Source of the DNA: Bolinopsis microptera
Lineage: Eukaryota; Ctenophora; Tentaculata; Lobata; Bolinopsidae
Reading direction: 5' to 3'
Length of the DNA: 64,000 nucleotides
NCBI RefSeq assembly: GCF_026151205.1
Contig: NC_087073.1
Coordinates: forward strand, 10,052,411-10,116,410
Part shown: one piece after another, positions 41,901 to 52,967 of the stretch
Numbering within the stretch: position 1 is the stretch's first letter
Layout: each line of letters opens with the position of its first letter
Notes under the pieces: model-generated
What the model was told of the DNA's origin: nothing
Databases searched by the model: none
The model's input: the letters and a program-made list of their open reading frames with translations, nothing else
Program-made: the position numbers and the translations under genes

Positions 41901-44900
41901 TTTCTTCATAACTCGTCACTGACAGTCCGGACAGGATGAGCATTGACGAGATCCACTGATTACTTCATAGCTCGTCATTGATAGGATCAGTATTAAATGA
42001 GGTCGAATGATTACTTCATAGCTCGTCACTAACTGGATCAGCATAACATGACTAACAACTAACGAGGTCCAGTGATCTCTTGCTGATACGTCAAAACAAG
42101 ATCAGTAAATAGCTATAAATATCGAAAAAAATTAGCTTAGAAATTACAGAGTACAAATGCCTTCTTCACGACTAACTCTTTGGCCTCATCTTTTTAAATC
42201 ACTCATTCCCTCTGAAACAAGATAATGCTTAGGACTAGGAGGAACTTAGTTAACTTCTTGTATAATTCGGTAAGAGGAAAATTCCTTAGTAAGCTAACAT
42301 TCTTTTGTAGGATGTTACCACTTATCATATCTGTTATTCAGCATAATCCCACAACTAGACCCTCTTATTCTGGAGTCTTGACAATGACCTCAGCAATATA
42401 CACTATTTTGATGGTCCAGGTCTCCAAGAAAACCTTCCTCTTTATATTCTCATATTGTGTGTTAGTTTGGTGTGAAGTATTATTTTCTTTTTTAAAACTA
42501 ACGTGTTAAACTAAATTGATATCAGTAAAAGATGATATATTTTAACAGGTAAAATTCATATAATTGACGATTAAGAGATATAGGAGTGTGTTCAGGACTC
42601 TGAAAGTGGCATACTCTTATAGCAATGGTATGAAATGGTTAACTTTAGTCAAGGTCTCATGTCTCTACGACCTTCGCTTTTGGCGCTGTGAATCTTGCGC
42701 TTCAAGCGCAATGCGCAAATTCCTGCAGGAACTTCCCGACATTGTAGAGACCTGAGACCTCGACTAAAGTTAACCATTTCCTACTGTTTATATTAGAGGA
42801 GCACACATTTAGAACTCCTTCCATACTTCTTCGTGACTAAATTGACGATTTAGAGAATTTTACCTGTTAAAAATTTTTGCCGAAATCTACCTCATTTTAC
42901 CTCATGAGGCCAGCCAAAAAAGGCAAAATTGGGATGAGGTAAAATGAGGTAAAATGAGGTTGACCCCCCCCCCCCCCCCCACAATTACTGCAATAACATA
43001 CAATTACATACAATTACATAAAATAATACATACCTTACAATAATACTTCATCGGTAAATTTTTTGATGGAACAAACTGTAACTGTCCAAAATGATGGAAG
43101 GTCCAATTAGGAATGGAGACGAGAAGAGGACCAGCCGCAATTTTCATTTTTGGTGTGAGCTCGATTGTACTACACAGCTCGATTGTACTACACATCGATT
43201 TTAACAAAATACAAAAACTGTGGAGATACAACAAGCACAACCAAAATTAACAGCAAGCCTCAGTGCAGTTCTTGAGAATACCCCGGTTAAGGGATTACTA
43301 GATACTGTAATCATACTGCACTGGTAATATACTAGTATTGTCCAAGAATCATCACAGTATATGCTATATCTGCCCTGAAACATTGGTTGTACAGTTCTGT
43401 CATACATGCAAAAGGAGAGTATTATAGGTCAATATACAGTGTAGGTCTATGTTCAGTTTCTGTTTATGCACGGTGTGGATCATATGGTGCGGTCCACTTT
43501 CCATATATACACTACATTGTAGATTGATATAAAGTCGATCAATTATGAATGATTAAGCTATTGCCTATTATATATTATATTGCCGCATGGAGTATGATGA
43601 ACGTTGAAGATAGACAATTGACACAGCTTTTTATGGAGGAAACACGCAAAATAAAAGCAAGGTAAAAACACGCTCCACCGTTAGTATTTAGAGACACCTG
43701 TATAATAATACTGCAAACTAAAAAACAGTTTCGAATAGGAAAGTAAGACTAAACATAGAAAACTTAACTATGCGAATTGTTTATCTCTCGATTACACTTG
43801 ACGAACGCGACGGTCAGCCCACATTCAAAGTTATATAAAACAAAATGCGGGGAGGAAAACCCAATTATATTGCTGGCGTAGTCACGTGATACTATAGTCA
43901 CGAGGTACGCGTCCGAGAGAGCCATTGTTTTCCATCGGTACAGCTAGATAATCTGAACCACATGCATCACAAATAAATAACACCCTAACTCAAACTGAGA
44001 TAAAATAGATAATAACCTCATTAAACACGAACTGTTTGGAACCTGTAATCCTACTCACCAAATATTGCTCACAAATCCTTAAAACTTCATTAATAATTAA
44101 CTTAATATATACCAACCGTAACTTGTATAATTATATTATTTCAAAAATTCACATAATACGATAATCGATATCCTAATTCTACATTATCTGATGTAAATTT
44201 AACACCACCTGCCTTCATATAAAATCATACCCTCCATCATAATTTCTCTCGTACCTTCCATCATCCTTTTAACTTGATCGGTTATCTTAGAACCGCGGTT
44301 CTCTAACGGTAAAACTGCTTACCTTCACGTTTTTTAACAAATGTGGTGTTGGTGAAATTAATTGAAAGCTTCCTCGAATCCTCGCCGTCGCTGTTGTGAT
44401 GTCAAGTCACTTAAATCGGTGAACGATGGTAAACTATTAATTGTAAAATTGTAAAATTTCAGTTATTAGTTTTGCGCTTTGCAGTTTACTACAATTACCA
44501 TGAAGTATGAACAGAGGTTATTGTCTAGTTGTGTGCATTCAACGATATAAATATGTGTGAGCGTTATTATTGTGTAGTAGTGTGTAGAAGTGTGTAGTAG
44601 TGTGACCTTTACTATTTCTCACTTGCCGTCTCCCCCTATAATATTGTTAGTTTCAGAACATGTTATATGATTTATAACTTCTTCATAACCATTTATTCTG
44701 AAAAATAAAATTCATCTCAGGTGATGTTGAACACGAAGATATTTGCTGACATGATAGTAAATCGAGCGAATCTCACGACGATTCGAATCTCTGCTCTGGA
44801 TGAGGGAAGAATGTCCTCATACCTTCTCAAGTGTACGAGGAATGAATGCGACAAGTATGTGAACTTTTCCTTTTAATAGTCAGTTGTGCAATTTGCCAAG

Positions 44901-45715
44901 CAGAAAGAAATGTCATTGAATTCTAACGGGAGCCTCAAGTGGAAATATTCAATTTTTCTAGAATGATGAAGATTATTCTTCCTTCACGACTTTTTTGTCA
45001 GACGGGTGATATTAAAATTAAGACAAACTTGTTTGCACCCAATTTTCGATTGAGGGACCTGCTTAATCAGTTGTATTTTATCTAAACCTTGCGCGAATTA
45101 TTTAATTATGTGAATTACGGAAGAGAATATTTTCGTTATCTTCAAACAGTTAATCACACATTACGCGAGAAAGATTAGTCAGTGAATCAGACATCAGTGA
45201 TCAATGGATCCAACATACCAGAAACGGTCTTTAATTCCCCGGCCGCCTTCATAGCTGAATTCACAGCTTCTTTCGATAATTTGTCTCTAATATTTCTCCT
45301 CCTCAGACTACACACAGCGCTGCTAAAGAAGCGAGAAGACGAACGTCACAAAGTTGGAGAAACTGTATCGAATGATAAGAATGATAAGAAAACTTCGATT
45401 TCTGAGCAATCACAGCCGGAAACGATCGCCGACCTTACCACTGCTGAAACTCAGCCTAAACATAGCAATCCCCAAACTACTTCCAACCCTGCTCAATCAG
45501 AAGAAAAAACTCCCGACCCACAAGTTGTGTCCGACGATAAAAAGTCTGATCAACCGGTGGTGTCAGAGCCAGAGAAAGCTGCCAATGGAGACGAGAATCC
45601 TGCTGCCGAATCAGATAGCAAGAAGACGGTTAACGGAGCCAAATCTCACGGAGAAGATACTTCTGAATCTGAGACACCTCCTAAATGTGATGAACCAGAG
45701 AAAACCGTCAGCTGA
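38982..45715 (+). CDS. RANBP3: Ran-binding protein 3
   Basis: Exons 38982-39300, 39439-39549, 39690-39949, 40095-40274, 44721-44854 and 45307-45715 give 470 residues with all phases matching. An N-terminal basic motif (KRHPSEDPEESPNAKRR) resembles a nuclear localisation signal, followed by Ser/Gly-rich FG-like sequence (GIFGSSSS). FVFGGNMSDRV matches the FVFGQNMSERV-type motif of RanBP3. The Ran-binding domain starts at VTSGEEDEKRIMQTSCKLYQF, continues WIDRGGGTLRLNE and RLVVRSKAVMR, and is completed after a 4.4-kb intron by VMLNTKIFADMIVNR. The tail is acidic and Lys/Ser-rich. The family is a cofactor for CRM1-dependent nuclear export and exports some transcription factors. A gttag lies 4 nt before the ATG. 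Confidence 0.95.
40298..40410 (+). repeat. Decamer microsatellite (TTACATACAA)n
   Basis: About eleven imperfect copies directly after exon 4. It is interrupted by the composite element and resumes at about 42985. Confidence 0.85.
40405..42985. mobile_element. Composite repeat: hAT-like copy between two 75-bp palindromic cassettes
   Basis: The ends are inverted: ACAATTGGGGGGGGTCAACC on the left and GGTTGACCCCCC ... CCACAATT on the right. Inside each end lies a self-complementary cassette (CCTCATTTTACCTCATGAGG ... GATGAGGTAAAATGAGG; 40421-40495 and 42890-42962) in the same orientation. ACAATT on both flanks could be a target duplication, but the host site is a repeat of similar sequence. The centre (about 41098-42880) is a diverged copy of the hAT-like element in the zinc-finger gene. 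Confidence 0.65.
41098..42880. mobile_element. Diverged second copy of the hAT-like element
   Basis: Shares arms and loop with 29783-31718: AATTTTACCTGTTAAAATAT, GTTAACTTTAGTC, TTCCTGCAGGAA, ACTGATATCAATTTAG, and the loop segments TCATTTCTCGATTGTTCTCC and AGATAATGCTTAGGACTAGG. The outermost terminal repeats are lost or mutated. Confidence 0.85.
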
Positions 45716-46733
45716 GGAGCTTCCTCCGGGTCACTCCCCGTCATCTAAATTGTTTTTCAACCAATTATATTCTGCTATTATCCCGCATATTACTCACCAC
45801 TCATACTAGCTGCCAATTCATGAATAAGTACTGATATTGATAAGTTGAATTCGAGGTAAAACCTAAGCTCAGATTATGTCCTATTTAATGGTGGTTTACG
45901 TTTATTCAGGAGTTCAACCTCTTTAATTATACATTTGCTGCTGTTTTGATTGAAGAACGCTTTTAAAGACTTTGATTCAATGTTTTGATAAAACGTGGAT
46001 GATGATTAATCACTCTTCACTCGACTGTCACGTGACTTTTTTAACACGGTGCAGTGGCCCTGAATGATTATTCGAAACCCTAACCCTCTAATCTGATCCT
46101 AACCCAATACCTAATTGAAGCATATGCTGAAACCCTAACCCTAAGGAGAAATGATACCAACTTCCTTATTATATTATGGTCATATCACGTAATCAAGACA
46201 GTTTTCGCCGATATATAGAAAAATCTCGAAGATCGAGTGTAGAGTGATTTAGCACGCTCGATAAAACGTTGTTGTGTACTTCGAGAAACTTAATGTTGTC
46301 CAGTTCAGTCAAATTCCCAAAATTTAAGACTGTTTGATTGCAGTAATGGTATCAAATTAATTGTTTACCCGTAATGACTATGGGTTGTTGTTGACTTATC
46401 AGTCTTTTAATGAGTTTACTAAAATAGAGTTCATGTTTAAACTTAAAACCCTCAAATAGCAGCGGAGTGTTTTAGCTCCTTTTAAATGGACATTTACTAA
46501 TTTTTTGACTTAATATTTTGATCTCGTGTCCAAGTTGTGAGGGCTGTTTTACCAGTTAAATATTTCGACGTAATATTTATTAATAATACATAAAATTCAA
46601 ATACCATGTGACTTTTTAAACAGTTGTTTTAATTAGCACCACTCCGATATTAAGTCGAAATCTTTTTTCTTCGTATCGAACTGAACAGTAGTGCAGCAAG
46701 TGACTTTTATAAATTTGGCACCTCAAACAACAG

Positions 46734-46792
46734 AAGATTTGGAAATGAACCATCGATTTGGAAATGAACCATCGATTTGGAAATGAACCAAC
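46734..46792 (+). repeat. 19-bp tandem, three units (GATTTGGAAATGAACCATC)
   Basis: Three consecutive near-perfect units; the third ends in a variant. Confidence 0.8.
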
Positions 46793-46979
46793 AAATGTTG
46801 CTATTATTCCCCTAATATTTAACTTCATACGACAAGGCGAAATGTGAAAGAACCAATTGATTAATAGGCCGTTTCATTTGTTCAGTACATGGGAAAATTA
46901 AAGTTTCGACTTGATAATTGACACCACCGAACTAAGCACGTGCGCCCATATTCATAGCATGTTGGCAATGTCTATTTTC

Positions 46980-47560
46980 AAAGGTTCGCCGTTGACCTGT
47001 AGAAATTTCATCTTCAAAAACTGAAAATAGGACAGAATCGAGAATGGGACAATATGATTCTTCAATTTTTTTTGGGGACTTCCAGTACCTCAATTTGGTT
47101 TCATACCATCAGCAATTAACTGACTAATTGGTCTCTGGGTAAAACGTCCATCCAATCTGTCAAATTTGTGTTTAGAAATTTTCATATTTGAAAATGGGAC
47201 AGAAATTTTAAAATACGAATTTTCGTTTGGTTAAGCTTTCTGCAGTGAGTTTCCTCTGACCGAAATCAAACTTTCGGCACCTCAATCGTGTCATATGCCG
47301 TCTATAGTTAATTGACTAATTGGCTTCGGGTGAGAAATTCGGTAAAAACTGTATAATATTTCGGTCCTGGAAATTGAATCTTCAAAAACTGAAAATGGGA
47401 CAATATGATTTTCCAATTTTCTTCGGAATTTTGACTTCCAGTACCTCAATCTAGTTTCATACCATCATTATGATTAATGAACTGACTAATTAGTCCCTGG
47501 GCAAAATTTCCATCCTATAATTATCTCATCTCGATTGAAAATGGGAGAAATTGTATCGGC
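46980..47560 (+). repeat. Diverged tandem repeat of about 170-200 bp
   Basis: Three units share CTTCAAAAACTGAAAATGGG or a variant, CCAGTACCTCAAT, TTTCATACCATCA and ACTGACTAATTGGTC/TTCGGGT-type blocks at about 47116, 47310 and 47475. Non-coding. Confidence 0.7.
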
Positions 47561-48083
47561 TTTTTTGCACAATTTTTCGACTTCGTTAATAAGAAATACT
47601 AATAGGCTAAATGATTATATTCTTAAATGCGGGTAATTGACCCACTCGTAAGAGCGAAGAAAGATTACCAAATTGACAATTTTAATTGAAATATAATAAA
47701 TACTAAAAGTAAAACTTACAACTAATATTAATATATACATAACGAGATTCGTCATTCATAATCAGTTAGTATATGATTGATCAACGTCAAAAAATAGTTC
47801 ATTTCTTTTTCGTCCCAGTCTCACTTTAGAAGCAGTTCCTATAACTCCCTGGATTGTTGAGTTATTTGAAGTTTTGTCGACCTTTCGGCCTTTACACTTT
47901 CAGGAACGTACTTCGGCGTGAGTGCTATGTAGAATCAAGAAGTGATGCTCATTTGTTTACTTTTAAGGCGGAGGCTCTGTTCAGCAGGATCAAGAGGTGA
48001 TGCACATCAGCTGAACAGTCTATTTTTAATCTTAGCAAAGGGTCTAAGGGTCTTTGTCGGAATCTTAATCGATGTCATTGGTG

Positions 48084-49580
48084 TTATGTTTTAGATAGAA
48101 AAGCTTTTCGTCTGTCTTCCACTTCTTGGGCACTGTTCGGTGACTTCTTACCTTTGGTTTCAGGTAGTCTCAGTGAAACCATCCCTGCTGAGATTGAAAG
48201 AATTCCGAAGAATACCAGAGTAGCAGACTTATTCCACGTGAAAAGGAGACTAGCTTGTGGTCCTGCAAAAGAACCTAACCGGGCTGAAATGGAGCACACA
48301 GCAGACATCTTCCCACGGTGGTTGGTGGGAGATTGTTCAGCCACATAGAGATATGAAGTGCCCCATGCTCCCGATACAAACATGCTACCTATCAAGCACA
48401 TCAGCTGCTGCATTGTCAACACGTTTTGAGAACCGAAGCTCAGGGGAATCAGCGCTAGAAGGAAGGATGCCCCACCTATAATGTTGAAGGAAAGCATTGT
48501 CATCCTCCGTCCAAAGACGTCCTGACCGAACCAACAGATCAGAGCAGCTGAAACCTCTGAGATCCCAGAAAATGCGTAGCTCCAGTAAATATTCTTACCA
48601 AGCTTGCCCCAGCTGAAATTAAAACCGTAGTAAAGGAAGGCTAATATTATCCATTGAAACATTTGAATCAGCAGCTGTATTCGAAGTTCGGGAAAGTGAA
48701 TGAAATCCTTTAAGGTTTCGAGATAAGACGAAGGTGCAGCGGTGTCTTTCTTTGAGCTTTCCAATTCTATTTCGTCGAGGTCAAGCTTCCTACCAAACAA
48801 TGTAGCTATTCTTTTCAGACTATTCATTGCAGCAACTTTGTCATCTTTGTTTTCCATCAGATGTCTTGGTGAGTCTGGTACAAAAAACCAGGCAATGACT
48901 GAAGCGAGCATGAGTATACCTCCAGCTACTGACAACCATTTCCAACCTTTAATAAGATATCCAAAAGCGGGAAGAACTGCAGTCCATCCTAAATTGTAGC
49001 ATATGGCCACAATGGAGCTGACTAACCCTCTCCATTTCGAAGACACATTCTCGAGGATATAAACGTAGAGCCCACTCAAGCCCATGAAAGATCCAATACC
49101 CATAATAACTCTTATAGCCATCAAGGTGCCCGTGTTAGGTGCAGCTGCAGAGATCATCATACAAAGAGAGACTATGAAGTACCCTGCAATTACTGTTGTT
49201 CTCCGACCGAATGTGTCGAAAGTGAAGCTTCCTACTAGCAATCCAATGAACCCTCCTACGAAGAACAGTGAGCTGAGGAGAGTGCCTTTGTACTCGGTCC
49301 CGCAGTATATATTCCAATCAACTGCATATGTGCTCCTCCCATCCGACATATCCCAGTTGAAATCTATCCCTACTTCCAGGGATTGGCTTTCCTCGAATTT
49401 CCCGCAAAGCACATCACTATTGTAAGGCGATTCATCAGGATTTGTAAAGTTGTACACGGATAGACGGTCTGTGCACAATGTACTGGTTCCAATACATTCC
49501 CATCTTCTGTAAGGGATATGTCCTCCGAAGTTAGGAAAAGATATAGCATACGCTGTTGACAGATGTGTTGCCATGAGCAT
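48084..49580 (-). CDS. SLC22-type transporter, copy 2 (start codon of copy 1 lost)
   Basis: The annotated ATG gives 498 residues beginning inside membrane helix 1. Homology to copy 1 continues upstream in frame (SLIEERVDS ... GKISTVEGVLDQIQSQSPWRG) to a tttcag/GAA acceptor-like site near 49707-49712. There the codon matching copy 1's ATG is ACG. Either an upstream exon supplies the start or the protein is truncated. All MFS motifs (SFTFDTFGRR, PDSPRHLM, QDVFGRR, LPETKGK) are kept. Differences from copy 1 cluster in the first extracellular loop, which here has an N-glycosylation sequon (NFT). A further partial copy of the N-terminal exon is at 49880-49955. Confidence 0.85.
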   Translation of the reverse strand: MLMATHLSTAYAISFPNFGGHIPYRRWECIGTSTLCTDRLSVYNFTNPDESPYNSDVLCGKFEESQSLEVGIDFNWDMSDGRSTYAVDWNIYCGTEYKGTLLSSLFFVGGFIGLLVGSFTFDTFGRRTTVIAGYFIVSLCMMISAAAPNTGTLMAIRVIMGIGSFMGLSGLYVYILENVSSKWRGLVSSIVAICYNLGWTAVLPAFGYLIKGWKWLSVAGGILMLASVIAWFFVPDSPRHLMENKDDKVAAMNSLKRIATLFGRKLDLDEIELESSKKDTAAPSSYLETLKDFIHFPELRIQLLIQMFQWIILAFLYYGFNFSWGKLGKNIYWSYAFSGISEVSAALICWFGQDVFGRRMTMLSFNIIGGASFLLALIPLSFGSQNVLTMQQLMCLIGSMFVSGAWGTSYLYVAEQSPTNHRGKMSAVCSISARLGSFAGPQASLLFTWNKSATLVFFGILSISAGMVSLRLPETKGKKSPNSAQEVEDRRKAFLSKT

Positions 49581-49879
49581 AATGAGAACGACTAATCCTC
49601 GCCAAGGGCTTTGGCTCTGTATCTGGTCTAGAACCCCTTCTACTGTTGATATTTTGCCTTTTCTCTTCGTCGAATCTACTCTTTCCTCGATTAGACTCGC
49701 CGTTTCCTGAAAGGGTTAGAAATTTTGCCAGCTTGTCAAGAATCAACGTTTGTCTTATTTTCATAAATCAAATTTTATATACATTAACGACTGCAAAGAA
49801 AACAAACCCTAACATAAACAGGCATTAATTCAAATAGTTGGATTAATCTAATCGAGATTTGAAAATTCATTCTACCTGT

Positions 49880-49955
49880 ATTAGAACCTCTTCTACTGTT
49901 ATTATTTTGCCTTCTTCCTCCATCAAATCTGCTCTTTTCTCAATAAAACTTGCCT
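49880..49955 (-). pseudogene. Third, isolated copy of the transporter N-terminal segment
   Basis: The minus strand reads ASFIEKRADLMEEEGKIITV-EEVLIQ followed by a GTAGAA donor-like sequence, matching residues about 4-27 of copy 1 (SVIEERADSMVKEGKISTVE). Its flank also matches the upstream flank of copies 1 and 2 (TTTTGCCAGCTTGTCAAGAA). It could be an alternative first coding exon or a leftover of tandem duplication. Confidence 0.65.
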
Positions 49956-50770
49956 GTTAAAGGTAAGAAATTTTGCCAGCTTGTCAAGAATCAACGTATG
50001 TCTTAATTTCATAAATGAAATCTTATTAGCATTGACAAATGCAAAGTAAACTAAACCAATCATAAACAGGCATTAACTAAAATTAAAATTAATTAAAATA
50101 TGTGAATAATTGAGACTGTGTCCCCATCGGTCAATCGAAAAGTTAGTCAAAATATCGGTTCAAAACAAAACTCAACAATTTCATAATTGTTTATTACAAA
50201 TTGTGGATACCCTCTCAAGGTATAATGAATTAACTTTCTTGGAAAATGATTCGCAATTTTTATAGAACAATTTTGCGGTACTGACATTTTAAACCAATCT
50301 TTTAAATGAACTGATTATAAGACATACAAACTACAATATGCGTTAACTGAACTGTATTAAATGCTTCATACCTCAACAATATGGCTGATAAAAAGATGAA
50401 ATGGACAATTTGTACATGCTAATGCTACAAGCTCGATTCCATTTCCTGTGCACGTGTCTTCAAGTTTGCATGCACACAATCTAAATGTAAAATCAACAGT
50501 TTTTAAAAACAAGGAAAAAACTCGGTGAAACTCCACTACTGCCTTTAGAAGTAAATTTCAACTTGAACATTGAAGGATTATGAATTACGCTAAAAAGGGC
50601 TGCAAGTCTATTGTCCAGGATTAAAGTCTGGGCTCTATGAGATAGCCATTAGCTCGCGAACAGAGGTATACTACGTGTGTCAACTATTAGCAGCTTAGAT
50701 AAAAAAGCAGACAACAAAAGAAATATGCGGATCAGTCTAAACCCGTATCAGTCCTAATATAAGAACTGAC

Positions 50771-50930
50771 TCCCTCTCCCTCTCCCTCTCCCTCTCCCTC
50801 TCCCTCTCCCTCTCCCTCTCCCTCTCCCTCTCCCTCTCCCTCTCCCTCTCCCTCTCCCTCTCCCTCTCCCTCTCCCTCTCCCTCTCCCTCTTCCTCTCCC
50901 TCTCCCTCTCCATCTCCCTCTCCCTCTCCC
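50771..50930 (+). repeat. CTCCCT hexamer microsatellite, about 160 bp
   Basis: About 27 units with two interruptions (TTCCTC, CATCTC). The minus strand gives a spurious Arg-Gly repeat frame. Confidence 0.95.
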
Positions 50931-51318
50931 GGGAATAATTGTGGTCACTTATTTCATTTTAAAATAGCACATAGGAAGCTACTCATGACGTACTATTTCT
51001 AACAGAATGAATAACTCAGTTTCCCATGAAAAATCCGCCAAGTCTCAAGTCAAAATCGAATATTCCCAGAGTAGAAAGAATTGTCACCAAAGAAGAATTT
51101 GAGATACAAAAATCTAACTTGCAAGGATAAGCCTAACCGACAGAAAAAGCAGAAAGGTACGTTTTATCTTGCTTGGAAATGGAAGCATGTAGAAGAAAAA
51201 TAAATTGTAATCCTATAAATACTAATAGTGCATGTCCTATCGACATCGTCGTGTTCACATAACGAGAACTAACTTTAAACCCAAACCGAAACCCTCTATA
51301 TGCAGTTACACGGCTGCC

Positions 51319-51548
51319 AGACAGTTGCGCCCAATTTAGATCTAGCAGTAGCTACCCTGGGAAGTTGACGAATCAAAACCAATTAAAAAGCTGCTTGATC
51401 AGATACGTCGTACGACTAACGACACTTGCCCTTATAGTAATATAAGTAAGTACAAATTTGTACGATTGTGCATGATTTAAGTTCAAACTTAAATATTAAA
51501 GTGCGACTTTGGGAGTCGAACTTAACGTGCACTTGGGCGCAACTGTCG
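51319..51548. mobile_element. Putative small TIR element with GACAGTTGCGCCC ends
   Basis: The left end GACAGTTGCGCCCAA and right end TTGGGCGCAACTGTC are perfect inverted repeats about 230 bp apart. A further GGGCGCAACTGTC at about 51974 suggests a second, partial member. Confidence 0.65.
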
Positions 51549-51644
51549 TTTTGAGAATCTGACATGGCTTAATTGATGATGTCAATTCATCGCAGCTCGG
51601 CGCGGCACAGTAGCGCATCTCGCCGATCTAGCGAGAGTTACTGT

Positions 51645-51741
51645 GTACTGGGCCGCGCTCAGCCTGTCATTCCGCCTAATCTCTATATATATATATATGT
51701 TTATGAACATGATAGCCTGAGGTCCCCAGGTAAAGCGAGAG
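51645..51741 (+). repeat. GC-rich short interspersed repeat, copy 3 (complete)
   Basis: ACTGGGCCGCGCTCAGCCTG ... TCATTCCGCC ... (TA)n ... GAACATGATAGCCTGAGGTC-CCCAGGTAA. The ends ACTGGG and CCCAGGTAA are weakly complementary. No pol III boxes are evident. Confidence 0.8.
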
Positions 51742-52967
51742 AAGCTGTGAGAAGCCTCATTGAGTGCGCGCGGCGCGGCACAGTAACGCATTGCGCTATA
51801 TAACAAGACATGGCGAATCAGATCACGTCACTGATTGGTTGACGATGTCAACCCATCGAGATCGTTGCTCTGCGAAGCAACGATGCGAAGCAAGAATGCT
51901 AGTTCGCGCGGCGCGTCGAAGTCCTCCAAGTCACTGATTGGGAACCTGTTAATGGTCTGTTAAGGTGTGGGAAACGGGCGCAACTGTCGGTAGGCCAGTT
52001 ACACGAGACCAAACCAACTATATTTACCTCAATTCTCTAGTCTTTTCAGACGCAGAATCTTCTACACTCTCTGACTTCTTCTGATGTCTGGGACTTACGA
52101 CCCCAGATGTAGCTTTCAACGACGTTTTAAGGGCCCAACGTTCAGCTGTTCATCAGGGTTAAACTGGGCAGGGTCTTTCAGCCAGCTGCCAGTTGTCACT
52201 CCAGGTCTTGTTGTAGCGACTAAGCCAGATAGTGTAGGAACCTTTCAGGGACACCACCGCTGTTGTGTTAAGTGCCCTCTTCTTCTTTGCCCGGGTGATG
52301 TTAAGGAAGTTGAAAATTCGGGGTAATGTGTGGTGGTAAAATCCACGACATCCAACTTCTACTGTAAAGAGATATCCTTCCCAGCCTGCGGTCTCGATCT
52401 TTATAGGTGTCCATATTACTGTGATTGGAATCAAGTTATCTTGAATGGATCATTGGATCTGCTGTAAGTGTAATGTAGTGTTGATCTATTTACCAAATTA
52501 ATTAAGACTATAAAAGGGAGAGGGAGAGGCGCATATTTTGTTAGTGCGGCGATTATTTTCGTAACATGGCAATGTTGCATTGTTGCAATCCGGGAGGGGG
52601 CTTTAGAAACAGAACCGACTGAGTGACACGTATTACTGTGCATGGTTAAAGCAGACAACATTTGTGTGACCATCACATCTACTGTCCTGAGAGTACTTGC
52701 ACTCCCACCTATGTTATATTACAGTCCACTGATCGCAGAAAATGTTCAATCACCACCCTGGCAAACAATAACACAGTGAAAACAGTGTACTTGTAGTGGG
52801 AGTAGCAGGCTCACCTTTTGTGGTTGACATCACAGTGGATGTAGCACCCACAATTAAGTCTAAGACAACCTAAACTATTATCAAACTACCTTATCAGCCC
52901 TAATTGGTCCAGGCCTAATTTTGCGAAATTCAGCTCCTGCGACCATACTAATAATAATATGTAATAG

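Larger units (their letters stand above)
40275..44720 (+). other. Large RANBP3 intron 4 filled with repeats
   Basis: Its outer part is a decamer microsatellite (TTACATACAA units, about 40298-40410, resuming at about 42985-43025). Between these lie two G/C-tract cassettes and a hAT-like copy. 43.0-44.7 kb is AT-rich with small tandems: a 21-bp unit twice near 43150-43195 and TGTGTAGTAG units near 44572-44604. No gene is seen. All other introns of this gene are under 0.5 kb. Confidence 0.7.
45716..48083. other. Intergenic region after RANBP3 with diverged repeats
   Basis: Contains the inverted relative of the 17.4-kb telomere-motif repeat (46000-46260), a 19-bp tandem (46734-46792) and a set of diverged tandem units (about 46980-47560). 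From about 48010 it is homologous to the 3' flank of transporter copy 1. No gene. Confidence 0.6.

Noticed and set aside
45182-45306. Extension of the last RANBP3 exon to an upstream Met
   Set aside because: The extra residues are intron sequence; the acceptor at 45305-45306 restores the phase set by the previous exon.
50754-50948. Open frame encoding a long Arg-Gly repeat
   Set aside because: It is the translation of the CTCCCT microsatellite; no start context or flanking coding sequence.
52084-52676. Three overlapping frames of 80-90 codons
   Set aside because: No splice signals, domains or consistent frame; likely chance.
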